Source: Xestospongia muta
Lineage: Eukaryota > Porifera > Demospongiae > Haplosclerida > Petrosiidae
DNA length: 64,000 bases
Direction: 5' to 3'
NCBI GenBank assembly: GCA_963693285.1
Contig: OY848920.1
Location: 9,410,182-9,474,181, forward strand
The notes beneath the pieces were generated by a model. That model did not search any database, was not told the origin of the DNA, and saw only the letters and a program-made list of their open reading frames with translations. Positions 44,496-57,500 of this stretch are shown here, piece by piece. How positions within the stretch are numbered: position 1 is the stretch's first letter; every line of letters begins with the position of its first letter. The position numbers were made by a program, and so were the translations under genes.

Positions 44496-47400
44496 GTAAG
44501 TTTTTATATCTATTACAATTAATATTGATGTTATTAATAATTTTCAGAATACGTGCAGTAATTGGGAGTCAGATATTATCATTACAAATGAGTCATCAAC
44601 TTCAGTACTAGTACAATGGAGACACTATACAATGAACAGTGATGATGATGAAGTTCTATATAATATAACTTACAGTAGGACTCCTGGCTCTGGTAGTGTT
44701 ATATCACAAACAGTAAGCTATATGTTTAAAGTATTATTTTATTTAATAATAAATTCTTTTGTTAAATATTTTGACCTAAGTTTGTTGTACTTACTAAGTA
44801 TAGCAATAACTTATGCCATTTTGAAAATTTTGATATTGAACACTGACAAAGATAGAGGAATAAACAGCTTAGTTTTTTTAACACTCATGAAATAGTTCAG
44901 AACTTTGGATCAAATCTATAATGACTTTTGGAAATGTTGCTGGTTATTTATATAGTAGTCCTTTATGTTCATTTAATATTTAAGTTAGTTTAACTAGTTT
45001 ATTAACTATTACAATGCTATAAACTAACTAATGATTCTTACAATTATGACTCTTTGAGATATAATTTTGGCAAGACACAACAAGTGAAGCAGCAACAATT
45101 CATAATTTAGGATGATGTCATGTCTTGCAGGAAAAGCTTTTGAAGTACCATGTGGTTCTCCACATATGTACATAGTAACTATTTCATACAAGATGTTTAC
45201 CATATAAGGAAAACATGTAGGTCTTCTTCATTTCTTATAAACAAGGATTCACATGAATAATGAAATGATTAATTAACTCTATATATCCTCTCTTATAGGA
45301 GTTCACTACAAACAACAGTACAATATTAGTATATCTACTACCAAATACCACATACTGTATAATTGTATGTGTTAATGACACTGTCAATAATACATGTTGT
45401 GCAAGCGACTTCAGAACTACTGGTAAATTTAGTAAACATATATAGTTACTACTATATATAGTACATATATACTCATTATTGTAGCTATTCATTTGTCTGC
45501 TCTTGTACAATATATATATATATACCTATTAATAATGAATTAGAACACATAATTTCTATATTAAAGATTGTCTGTCATTATGAGTGACCATAGTTATATA
45601 CATAATGACCAGTCATCTATTAACAGCTGTAGATGACCACATTTAAAGTACAATTATTATAGCTAATTTAAGTAATTACAGACTGAATGAAATTATTATG
45701 ATTTATTTTCATTTTAATATCTTCTTGCAGAACAAAACAGACAAAATCAAGTTCAAAATGTTAGAGCTCATGTGTATTATCCTTTGTTAAATAACCAAGA
45801 CATTATATCTGCTCAAGTAATATGGACAAGTCTATCTTCTGGATTATTTCAACTTAGTCTTTATGAAGTAAACATATTTACTGCTGATGCTGACAAGTTA
45901 CATATTGAAGTAATTAAAACATTACAAGTATCTATTTCGTATGCAATGAATAAGTAATAGCTATGTTTTTTTCTCAGATTTTTTTGAAATTTAGACTAGT
46001 GTTGTTGCATTTCTTTCTCAACAGAAAATTTTATTACACCACTTTGAAATAATTTAAATGATTCATTTATTCTTACCAAACTAACCTGCTATATAGTAAA
46101 TCAATTTAATGATGTTGCTATTAAAATTCTTTATTTCCAAAACTAGGGTCACCCTTTTTTACATGCTGCTCATCGACCATTTAAAACACTTGAGAGGAGA
46201 AATAAGATAAATGAACTACAGTTTCCATTGGAAAAGGACACTCAATACATAATACAAGTAAAAGATTATATTATTATAATACTATATTATATTATTATAA
46301 TATCATCTAATTATTATCGTTGTACAACAACTTCATTAGGTCAGTGGTAAACAGAATGGAAACCAGTACTCATTTTCAGAGCCTATTAAGATCAGTACCT
46401 TTTGTAAGTTAACTATTATTTTGGGAAATTATTAACCTGTTGGTGTTTTGTGGAGGACTTATCTCCACTTGATCTGTTACTTGGTTACTAACATACTTCT
46501 TTCACTAATGTAGTTCATGAACCTGCTATGGAACTCTTTGTGACTATGGATCAACAAGGAAGCATACTAGCCTACCCTCCTGGATCCTCTCATTTACTGA
46601 TAGGGTCAACACATCCAGCTCTACATGCTCCAATTGCACTTGACAAAAAGACAAGATATGTATTTTATATTTCTAAGCAACAACAAGGATACAAAGTGAT
46701 AAAGGCTGATATTGATAACCCAGCTGATCAACACACGGTGATCTTAAATAAATTATGTCAACTAATTATTTAATATATGTTAATTATTATGCAATCACAT
46801 AAGTATCAGCACTTTGTATATTTGCTTTCAATTTTATATAAGATTAGGTAACTTGTTTGGAATATAGAAATAGATTTGAGACTCGGTAGAAAACAGTCAA
46901 TATTGGAAAATTCTATTTTAACTAGTTAATATTTTGTTGTATAATTCATAAGACTTATTAGCTTAAAATACATTTAAGGTTTACAAATTTTCAATGTATG
47001 CTTGAGAGGAAATGAAATTTGATTCTTTTCTTTGTTTTCTTCTTTAGTTGTATGCATTAACCAATATCAGACCATTGGCTATGACCTATGATTGGATAGC
47101 TCAAAAACTCTACATTGTTGCAAGAAAAATAAACAATAATCATCTCATTATAATCAGTTTAAATTTAGAAATAGTTTTTGAAGTAGTATATGATACTGGC
47201 AGACAAGTTTCTGACTCAACACTAGTGGAAATGGCACTCAATCCTTTTGAAGGGTAAGGACAATATTTCAAATAATAGTCACATGACCGTCATGTGATCC
47301 TTTACATGCAAAATAATAGCAACAAAACAATTTAATATCTACAATGTCGTATTATTGTTATAGTTGAATAATTATAGCTGTCTTCCTAACTTTTGTAGAC

Positions 47401-49727
47401 TCCTTCATTGGACAGAGTTTAACTCCAATGTTATAAATAACTCAATTTATCGTTTAAAATTACATCGTACCCAACCGTCCTCTTCTCTATTCTATAATGG
47501 TGCTATTACATCTGCTCTAACAGAGGATGTATTAAGGAACTGTCTTTATTTTATAAATCGTAAGCCACTTCAAATTATGTCACTACCTCTCGAAACTGAC
47601 AATGATCCTATTTGTTATGGCAATTACACAATAGATGAAAAATTTATGGAAAGTGAGTGTATTTATTGTTAATATTCCCAATAATTATTGTCCTTATTTT
47701 CTTTGCTAAAGATTTAGAGAGTGCAAAATTAACTGTAGATGACACCGGTATTTACTTTATTGGTAGACACAAAGGACGTCAAACATTAGTACGTATTTAC
47801 TTTGAAAACAAGTCAAATAAAGAAGTTATTAATGATTTTATTAACAACACCATTACCACTATTGAGACAACAAGTCCAGGAACACAGCCTTTACCAAACT
47901 GTAAGTAAATGGTAATGCAAATAAGATTAAAACAATTGAGATGTTTATTTTATTTAAAAATAGCTCTCATATGTCTGTCACCTGACTTCTCAAATGTTGA
48001 TAATCGTCCACATCCAAGAGTGAAAAGTAATACTACAACCAGTATTCAATTATTGTGGGATGATCCAGAATGGCCGTCAAGTTGTAATGGCATGTCGAGA
48101 CCTCCGTTACTGTATAGAGTATACGTCAAAGATCTTAGTGGAGGGTTTGTGATTGGATATAATCCAAAGGTATGTAGTAAATGGAGCCTCATCACAATAA
48201 TAAGTCTCAATGAGGACAGATATATAGAATTTCTACTGTAATAGCTATATTCTGTTAAAGGTTTCATTTGGCTATAAAATTTACTGTCTATAAAATTGTA
48301 AAATCCAAACAATATACTAAGAAAAATTGTCTATTATTATCTTAACAATATGTCATATACATTACTTCTCTATAGGAAACATACAGTTCAGAAATCAATG
48401 TTACCAAGTTGACATCAGGGGTTAAATATAACATCACAATATCAGCAAGAACTGACTATACAATAGCATCTTCAAATGATCTACTATTAAGTCAACCACT
48501 CATTGTAGCACCTTTACAACAAGGTCAGTAAAGGAGGACACATACTATATTAATGATAACAATCTTTGTCTTTTGTTACTAAATAATTACATATTAATTC
48601 AATATATTTTTCTTTATAGTGAACATACACAGTAGTAGTGTAACTATGATACCAATATCCTTTACAACTCTTAAATCAGGTAATATAATTATGGTCACAC
48701 ACACACACACACACTTGTGAATAGAATGCGTAATTATTGAAATAAGTAGTAACTAATTAATTCATTCAATAATCACTAAATCTATACTTCTACTGAACTA
48801 TAACTCCTATATATTTTTTTCTTTATTGCCAACTCATATAGTACTTGATACATTATTTAATTATGCTGATAATGAATGGATTATATAAACTTTAGACTCT
48901 CAATTAATCTTAAGCCTTGGTACCTAGGATTGTCTTGAACTATAATAGTCATGACTGATAGATTAAATATTATTATATATTTATTTTGTTACAGTGACCA
49001 GTGAAAGTGATTCTTCTCTACTACCAACATCATCAACAACTCCTTTATCAGGTATAATAATTATAACAATTAAAGAATAATAGTGTATTTTAAATGTTTT
49101 AATTGTTTCCCTTTAGATAATAATCCTCAATCAACAACCACTTTAGTAATAATTATTAGTGTGTTCCTTGCAATTGCTTTGCTAATAACAATAATCTTGA
49201 TAGCAATTATAATCATATTGATTGTTAGATATAATTGCTATGTAAAGAATAAAGGTCAACTCTCTTCAACTCATCAAACACAAACAGTCACAGATAACCT
49301 GATATTTGATGACAATTATGATGATCCTGCACTCTATTATACTGAGATTGATCACAACTATCTTACATCACCTACATCACATGGACATAATCCTGTTATA
49401 TTATCAGAGGATATAGGGACAAATATTACTCCATTAGACACAACATACGAAACTATTCCTAGTGATGTCACTACATCATCAGAACATTATGATTATATTG
49501 ATAGACCAAAGAGTGATTTTACAGCAGTTTATATAGTACTAAATAGAGATGAAGGTTTATCTGAGCAATCAAGTCAATTAAATGAGAATGTTGCTTATAA
49601 CTCTTCAACCACACAATCAATGTCATCAACAAATATGGGAGATGTTTCATTAGAACAATCAATTTCTTTAAATGAGAATGTTGCTTATAACAACTTTACT
49701 GAACAATCGGAGAATGATTATATCTAA
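44397..49727 (+). CDS. G4: short-form ROS-like receptor without kinase, complete
   Basis: Fifteen exons: 44397-44495, 44548-44712, 45299-45422, 45731-45909, 46147-46257, 46340-46403, 46514-46737, 47048-47253, 47399-47652, 47712-47900, 47964-48169, 48376-48523, 48620-48679, 48995-49051, 49117-49727. Total 2697 bases, 898 residues, one open frame. Order: signal peptide, FN3, FN3, YWTD propeller, FN3, stalk, membrane helix (about 705-733), 165-residue tail. Exons 2-12 match long-gene exons 16-26 in order and phase, so the protein equals the long form without FN3 1-3, propellers 1-2 and FN3 7-9. The ATG at 44397 is preferred over the upstream in-frame ATG at 44319 because it begins a good signal peptide. 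Confidence 0.85.
44548..46403 (+). CDS. G4 exons 2-6: two FN3 domains
   Basis: Exons 2-3 (44548-44712, 45299-45422): TSVLVQWRHY, LYNITYSRTPGSG, VYLLPNTTYCIIVCVNDTV. Exons 4-6 (45731-45909, 46147-46257, 46340-46403): VQNVRAHVYYPLLNNQ, AQVIWTSL, and a short final exon. Corresponds to FN3-4 and FN3-5 of the long forms. Confidence 0.75.
46514..47900 (+). CDS. G4 exons 7-10: YWTD beta-propeller
   Basis: Exons 46514-46737, 47048-47253, 47399-47652, 47712-47900. APIALDKKTRYVFYI, MTYDWIAQKLYIVA, NPFEGLLHWTEF and LTVDDTGIYFIG are blade motifs. The exon 7 donor is weak (ACG|GTGATC) where G1 has TCT|GTAAGT. No better GT keeps the frame nearby, so inefficient splicing is possible. Confidence 0.75.
47964..48523 (+). 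CDS. G4 exons 11-12: membrane-proximal FN3
   Basis: Exons 47964-48169 and 48376-48523. SIQLLWDDPEWPSSCNGMSR, LLYRVYVKDLSG and LTSGVKYNITISARTDYT are FN3 strands. Nearly identical to G1, including the intron. Confidence 0.75.
48620..49727 (+). CDS. G4 exons 13-15: stalk, membrane segment, ITAM-like tail
   Basis: Stalk exons 48620-48679 and 48995-49051, then 49117-49727. Tail motifs: YDDPALYY, YETI-x10-YDYI at 49446-49499, AVYIV, two NVAYN repeats, NDYI end. Polyadenylation signals AATAAA follow at 49798 and 49858. Confidence 0.85.
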
Positions 49728-49863
49728 ATACTATAACAAACCTTTGTTATATAGATTGTTTTTGATTTTCAATTTCATTCTATATTATTATAAATGTAAT
49801 AAAATTAGTAAAGGTATGATCTAGTATAAAATCTTGTCATAAGTTAATTTATATCCAAATAAA

Positions 49864-51400
49864 GAAGTATGTTTTAATTATAATTTTAATCTTCAAAGAC
49901 ACCAGTGCTCATGGTCTGGTTAGACTCACCAAACTGGTATTAGCAGTCTGCCCACAAACACTGTAATGTGGAATGACAACTTACTCCTGTCTTTGATTGA
50001 TGTGACAGGAGTAAAGACACCAGTGCTCATGCTGTAATGTGGAATGACAACTTACTCTTGTCACATCAATCAAAGAATTTGATTGATGTGACAGGAGTAA
50101 AGACACCAGTGCTCATGCTGTAATGTGGAATGACAACTTACTCTTGTCACATCAAATAAAGAATTTGATTGATGTGACAGGAGTAAAGACACCAGTGCTC
50201 ATGCTGTAATGTGGAATGACAACTTACTCTTGTCACATCAATCAAAGAATTTGATTGATGTGACAGGAGTAAAGACACCAGTGCTCATGCTGTAATGTGG
50301 CCTGTCACATCAATCAAGGAGTTTCATTTAGCAAATAAGGTATTATCTCTATGTAATACATCACATTTTATTAATTAACATAATTCATTGGTGATAATAA
50401 CATCATTATCACTAATTAATAATAATAATATTATTGTTTAATACAGCCATACAATGCTAACATTAATATATTGGTCCTAATAGAGTACTATAGTGTATAT
50501 AGCCCTAACTTAGAGTAGATGATGGTAGTCTGTACTCTTGACAGTCTTGAGTCATATAGCACATTAATCCAAGTTCATCATGTATTTGACTATATTGATC
50601 ATTAAGTGTGTCCCAGTAATGAGGAGGTATATATAAGCCCAATAACAATACCTAATAATATATCTGTTTATTATTGTTACCATTATGCGCGTTAGGTAAT
50701 TAAGAAAACAGACAACTTTTGTCAATGTTATGATTATGATACATGGTTATTTAAAGCTACAACCACAACTGAACCATTCAACATTACAAAAAGTCCATAC
50801 AAATAATGAAATGAATCTTATGAATATTAAGTGCTTCGTTCCTGTGACTAGCCGCTTTGTCAGTCTAGGAATGGCAAGCACTCGTTTGTGTTGACAGAGT
50901 ACGAGCCTCCATAATCTTCACAGCCTGATGAAGTCATTTTCTTGCTGCGATCTGCACTATTTGGCCAGATCAATCATTGTTCGTATAAGCGTTTACTTTC
51001 TTGTTTGCAAGCTTCCAAAAGTACTGGACAGTTTGGTAAACAATACTTTGTTTTTCTCTGGTCCTGCAATCTGCTCGGTAGTTAATATCAGGTAGTGAAG
51101 AAGCTTTCTCAAGAATTTAAGACGTAAACAATATTTTATTTATAGTTTGTGGTCAGTAGATGTTATTAGTCGAGCTAGCTTGTCTTTTGTACTATAAGTT
51201 AGAAACTAGCAATAGGTAATGTTGTAGAACACTAACTACCCTTTAATTTCTGTCATGATTATCTTTCTCTATCTTTCTCTCTAGCTTCACTTTCTATCCA
51301 TTTTGTCTGACTACAGCAGGAAGACAACCCTCAAAGAGAAACAAACCAGAGCTAATATAATCTTGTAGACTAAACTGGGTTGTTACCTGAGTAACCACAC
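49864..51400. other. G4-G5 intergenic spacer
   Basis: Collinear with the G1-G2 spacer. Holds the longer 86-base satellite (49961-50310) and the block at about 50840-51400 shared with 7740-8300. No gene recognised. Confidence 0.6.
49961..50310. repeat. 86-base hairpin-forming tandem repeat, about four copies
   Basis: CTGTAATGTGG starts at 49961, 50032, 50118, 50204 and 50290. The first unit has lost about 15 bases from one stem arm. The stems read CACATCAATCAAA-GAA-TTTGATTGATGTG at the core. Confidence 0.9.
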
Positions 51401-51484
51401 TGACCTTAAAATATTCATACTAAAGAAACAACAAGGAAAGTCAAATCTTAAAAAAGACAGACTTAAAGACTCTCATAAAGAACC

Positions 51485-51556
51485 ATGGGTTCTTGGAGAA
51501 CGTTGTTTCTACTTACTTTGCTTGGGTCAGTATTTCGTACTACAGTTAGTCAAGAG
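51485..51556 (+). CDS. G5 exon 1: signal peptide
   Basis: MGSWRTLFLLTLLGSVFRTT then VSQE, in the same AACCATGG context as G2 and G3. Confidence 0.85.
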
Positions 51557-54500
51557 GTAAGAATGACAGCTTATATAATAATTAGTGAGATTATCTCCCA
51601 ATGTCTAACTCCATTGGACGTAACTGTATTAACGTGTCACATGATTATTATTATCACATCCAGTGTGTACTATTTGGGTACTGTTTTAGCACTATACCTT
51701 GTTACTTTCTATGTAGTGTGTCAATGATTTAACATTTTATTCCAGTATGTGCATTTTCATTATAACACACCAAACTCCTTGAGCTTATCATGATAAATAA
51801 AAAATCACTTTGAGTTTTGAGTAAGTCCATTGGTTTAATAATTATATGATCTCTTCTCTATAGTGGTCACTGACCTTAGTGATGAGGTGTCCTCAGTATA
51901 TAGGTTAAATAAATAATACACTAAATTATTAGTGTGGGATTAGACAATGTGTCCTTAATTCAGAGTGCCCTTTATAAGAAATTTCACTGTAGTAAAGTTT
52001 TGTTATTGACATACATTAGATTAAGAAATTGTTTTCATATTCTTGGAAGTTAAATTGTATTTATTTACTAGTTCATGTGATATATTTAATCTTAAGCTTG
52101 TTCCTATTATACTCTGTCCGAGTTGAGTTGAGCTACCCAGACATGTAAATAACTTTGCCGTTTTACGTGCTATCCGCATTGAACTTGCACCAATCCGTTC
52201 AGCTTGCAAATGCGCTATATATATATAATTTGGCTCTCTAGTGCTACGAGAAAGTAGCAAACTATAAACTCCATACATCTTCAATGGCATACTCTCGTCA
52301 TACCTCAAATTCCACACCTTCGAATAACACTTTTCACATTGAGAAATCACGTGGTAATTCAAAATTAGTTTTAATTATAATTATGAACAGATGTTCTATT
52401 ATAATAATTACTATTAAAATAATAATCAGATATTGTCTTTTGTGATTTAAGGCAGCTATAAAGCCACCGTGGTTCTGAAGGGAACCTTTTAACAAACAGC
52501 CTCAACTTTCTCTTTCTTTAGCCTCTTGATGGCACATGAAACTCCTGTGGCATCAGCAGTTCTTTAAGAGATCATTGAGTACGCGGATACCTGTGGATTT
52601 CCTCGAAATACTCATAGAGATTCGCAACAACCTCCTTTGTTTGCGACCTCAGCTCTTTCCCTTTGCATCTTAACGAACACGTGGTGTTTTCGCATGACAT
52701 TCACGTGAAAAAGTAATGAATAATATTAAAATGTACTTCAGTGCGAAGTGGATAAAGTAGGTGATAACATACCTCGTCTTACATTCCATGCATAACACAC
52801 CTTTTTTTTAATGAATGGCTCAACTCAACTCGGACAGAGTATAATATACCCAATATATCATCTTTTTATTTCTAAAAGGAATGTAACAAATTATGCTTTG
52901 ATCTAAATGACCAAGTTAATTGTAAATTAGTCATTCAATCAGCTACAATTGTATTGTGTTACCTTTCACATAGTATAGTACACATTATAGCTAATGCTTT
53001 CTAATTCTTGTTTTGTTTCTTTACCTTAAATGTTACTTCAAAGTCTTGTCTTTTAGTCTTTAACGATCTGTTAACTTGAATGGTTGTATTGATCAATATT
53101 ACTCATTAATTCCATCTTCTTGCTTTTTAGTTTCTATTATAGTCTTGTCTCTTGTTTCCTTTATCTCTTCATTCCTTTCTCATTTTATTATCTTTACTTC
53201 ATATTTTCATTTCAATTCTCTTGTATTGCTGCCTCACTTTCTATTGCCTCCTTTCCTTCTTCTCTGATTTTATTTTCTGTTATCGTGACTGACTGTTAAT
53301 GTTGTGTTAGTAGACATAAGGTGTTTTAGTTATAGTCATGTTTAACTGTAGTTTTTAGTTTTGTTTTCTTCAGGAAGATACTTGAAGTATTGCCATACTC
53401 CACTTATTTCTCTTGGCCTACCAGGACCAGCTGCTATACTAGCTATAGCCATGCTTTCTAGTTAAGCTTAACATTCTATGTGGTTAATAACTAATATAAT
53501 TGAGGCTATTTAATTTAGTATTAGTTATAGTTCAAAGGAAAGTTTTAATTTTAGTTTAGTTATAGTTATAGTAACATTTGAAATAATATTAGTTATAGTT
53601 TTAGTTATAGTTAAGTAAAATTTTTACTCTCTACTAAAAATATTTTAGTATTAGTTATAGTTATTATTATAACTAATACTATTATAATTATTAGTTATTA
53701 TTAGTTATAGTTAACTAAAACAACAATAGTGACTGTTATAGTAACGATTACAATAATGCCAGCTGCTATAGTCATATTTGTACTTGTTAACTTATTATGC
53801 TGCATGACTAGTATACTTCACTAATAAAACATATAGACTTTATAGTGCTTAACAACGTACCAGTAACAATTGACATCAATAAACTGTAATGATCTTAATT
53901 GTTACTGCAGTATGATATTGCCACAGTAACTTGTAATGTCTGAGGTAATGACACTCTTCCAAATTCTAGTCCCATACTAATACCTTAGTGTATTATTTAA
54001 ACTTTGTATGGAAGACATTAAATTACATTAAATAGAGTCTTTACAAGTATGTATATAGTATGTAGTATACCTCATGATAAAATTAAAGCTCTCCAATGAT
54101 GTCAAGACACTATCTTTAATTATATCAACAACTCTTACTTCAGTTTCTATTGTGTTGATGTGTTATTTAGTTTGTAAAAATGTTGAGGTTTATTCTAGAT
54201 TTGAGATCATTAGTTCATGTAATTGTAGAACGTGAAGTACTATCACTAATTTCACTGTATAGTTAGTATAATTAATTATCAAATTATTGTCACTTAAGTC
54301 TTTTTAAACTATGTAGTGAAATTTATAATAAGAAAAAATCATAAAAGTATGTTTGAAGAGAAGAACATGAAAAGCTTTGTGTTAAAAACTACCCTTTAGC
54401 AGATATTTGTTAGTATTTAAACGAATACTAACATAAAGGTTATATAATACACTAAAGTATTAGTATGGGACTAGAACAAGTGTCCTCAATATAGAGGTTG

Positions 54501-57500
54501 TATAATACACTAAAGTATTAGTATGGGACTAGAACGAGTGTCCTCACTATAGAGGTTGCATAATACACTAAAGTATTGGTATGGGACTAGAACGAGTGTC
54601 CTCACTATAGAGGTTGCATAATACACTAAAGTATTGGTATGGGACTAGAACGAGTGTCCTCAATATAGAGGTTGCATAATACACTAAAGTATTAGTATGG
54701 GACTAGAACAAGTGTCCTGAATATAGAGGTTGCATAATACACTAAAGTATTAGTATGGGACTAGAATGAGTGTCCTCAATATAGAGGTTATATAATACAC
54801 TAAAGTATTAGTATGGGACTAGAACAAGTGTCCTCAATATAGAGGTTGTATAATACACTAAAGTATTAGTATGGGACTAGAACAAGCGTCCTCAATATAG
54901 AGGTTGTATAATACACTAAAGTATTGGTATGGGACTAGAACGAGTGTCCTCAATATAGAGGTTGCATAATACACTAAGTATTAGTAGTGGACTAGAACGA
55001 GTGTCCTCAATATAGAGGTTGCATAATACACTAAAGTATTAGTATGGGACTAGAACAATTGTCTTCAATATAGAGGTTGTAAAAAGCTTGCTAACATTGG
55101 TACCAGTAGCTGTAGACAATTCTTTAACAGCAATAGGATGAAATGTTTTGACTAAAACTATATAACAAATCAAATAAAGTTATTTTAGTTTGTTCATTAC
55201 ATAAAATTAAAACACTTGAAGATATACATGTAATATACTAGAGTATACATGTAATATAGTGGAGTATACATGTAATATACTAGAGTATACATGTAATATA
55301 TACTAAAATATACATTTAATATACTAAAGTATACATTTAATATACTAAAGTATACATGTAGTATACTGAAATATGCAGCATATTTGCTGGACAAAGTCAA
55401 ATGCCATTACTACACATTGTACTATATTTTTCATTTTGGACAGACAAGTGTTGGCCACATACCACATGGTAACTTTGTCATTGTAATAACTACTATATTA
55501 TGTGCACATGTGGTCATGTAGTATGTGTTCATATATGGTCGTCTAATTACACACATATTAGTAGTAATAAAATAATTTGTTCCCGTGAGAAATTCTTGTG
55601 GTCATAATTATAAGTTCATATGTTTGTGCATGTACATGTACATTGTGTATGTAGGTGTGTCTAATACATATTTCTCGTTGATAATAGGAACTGATTGATA
55701 GAATTATTATAATTGTATATTTTGTTTATTAACTCTCTAAAAATGAGTTTTATTATAATTATGAACTGATGAATCGATCAACAGTTAGATTGTGGAGACA
55801 AATGAAAGATGAATGAATTAATAAATGGTTCATAACATAATAAATTTAGTTATTCCTCTCCTGAGAGAGTTCACCTTATACTAACTTACTTTCCTTTTTT
55901 TCCTGTAGTGTGTGAATGTATGTCCATCAGCTAATCCAAATAATGATGAATTTGAGTCCTATATACGTATAGGTTCTACTAAGCCTCGCAATGTCACTTT
56001 ATCTTGGACATCTTACTTAAATTCATCCTACGTAGTACAACATCGATTACAGCAAGAGAATCAAGTGTATACATCATCATCAGAAGTAAGTTGTAGACCA
56101 CTCTCTATCTATCTCCTTCTTCGTTTTCCTTCTTCTGGATATCCTCTCTCCCAATCTTCTCTCTCTCACACACACACACATACATCACATGTTATATTTT
56201 TTACAGGTATCAGCTACAGTTTACACAATAGTAGGTCTATTACCATTTACGGATTATGAGGTCCGAGTTTGTCTGTTCAATGTCAATCCAGAAAATTGTG
56301 GAGGATGTTTATTATGTTTTCGTACAGCAGAAGGACAAGGTAATAATTATTATTATTATATTTTTATATATTACTTGTTTTGTCTAATTATTTCCACCTC
56401 TTTCCACACATGTTTCCCTTTCTATCCATTCTTTCCTTCACCTGTCTACCAGTCCATAATTGATTTATATATACATTCATCTTATCTCTTTCATCACTAT
56501 TAATCTATTTTCTGTTTATGTATCCATTTGTCACTTAACTCTTTTAGAAACGCCCAGTCCACCCACCAATGTAAAGGCACAATCTTCAGCTCCACAAACA
56601 ATTGAAATCACATGGGATATTCCTTTAGTTACAAATGGACCAATCACTAGTTATGTTGTGTCCTATACTTCTCAAGCAACTGGACAAAAACGAAACAGAA
56701 CAATTGGTAGTAATCAAGAAAGACAGATCAGACTTTCTTTATCTGATAATATTTTATCTAATGTAACGTACAATGTTTTTGTTCAAGCTGTCAATGCATT
56801 TGGTACCAGTGACCCATCGGACATTGTCTCTGTGACTGCATTATCTGCTAGCAGTAAGTAGGACTTTACAAATTTGTTACATTCCTGATACTTATAATAC
56901 ATCTACTGAGGATAATTTCCATATTTTAAGTTCATATTGTTCTACATACATGTTCTAATAGTCTCGATTGTACATGTATAAATTCTTTATTTCTAATTTT
57001 GTGAATGTACTCATATTGTCCCGGTAATTTTGTAGAATACTAGATTCTTTTCTATCTTTAATAATCTATAATGCTCATGTCTATTTTAATATTTTTGTAT
57101 ATCACTTTAGGTGATCCTGGAGTGTTGTTGTATTCCGTTGGGACCAGTATATCATATTTCAGAATCAGTGAGTCCTCACTAACTCAAAATCAATTGCAAG
57201 GCACAAATAGATCATTAGTATCATCTGGAGCTAGTGCATTAGGTAATGTAGAACACTTTAATTATTATCAGTTTTATTCAAATGTTATAAACAGCTGTTA
57301 GTATTTCTACATTTTTTTAGGTATTGACTATCATTATCATCATAAAGAAATTTATGTCACTACTGATAGTAATGGAGGCTCTATAATATGTTATTCTGTT
57401 ATTGTATCAGAAGATAATGCTGGTCTCTTAGACCTTACTGTCACAAATACATCAACAATATATAGTGGTCTTGGTAGTGGTCTAAGTAGTATTACTGTTG

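Larger units (their letters stand above)
51557..55908. other. G5 intron 1
   Basis: Contains the TIR element (52110-52841), a TTAGTTATAG-type low-complexity stretch (about 53500-53720), the 58-base minisatellite (54430-55080) and the 20-base satellite (55226-55375). Apart from the shared flanks I see no genes. Confidence 0.65.
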
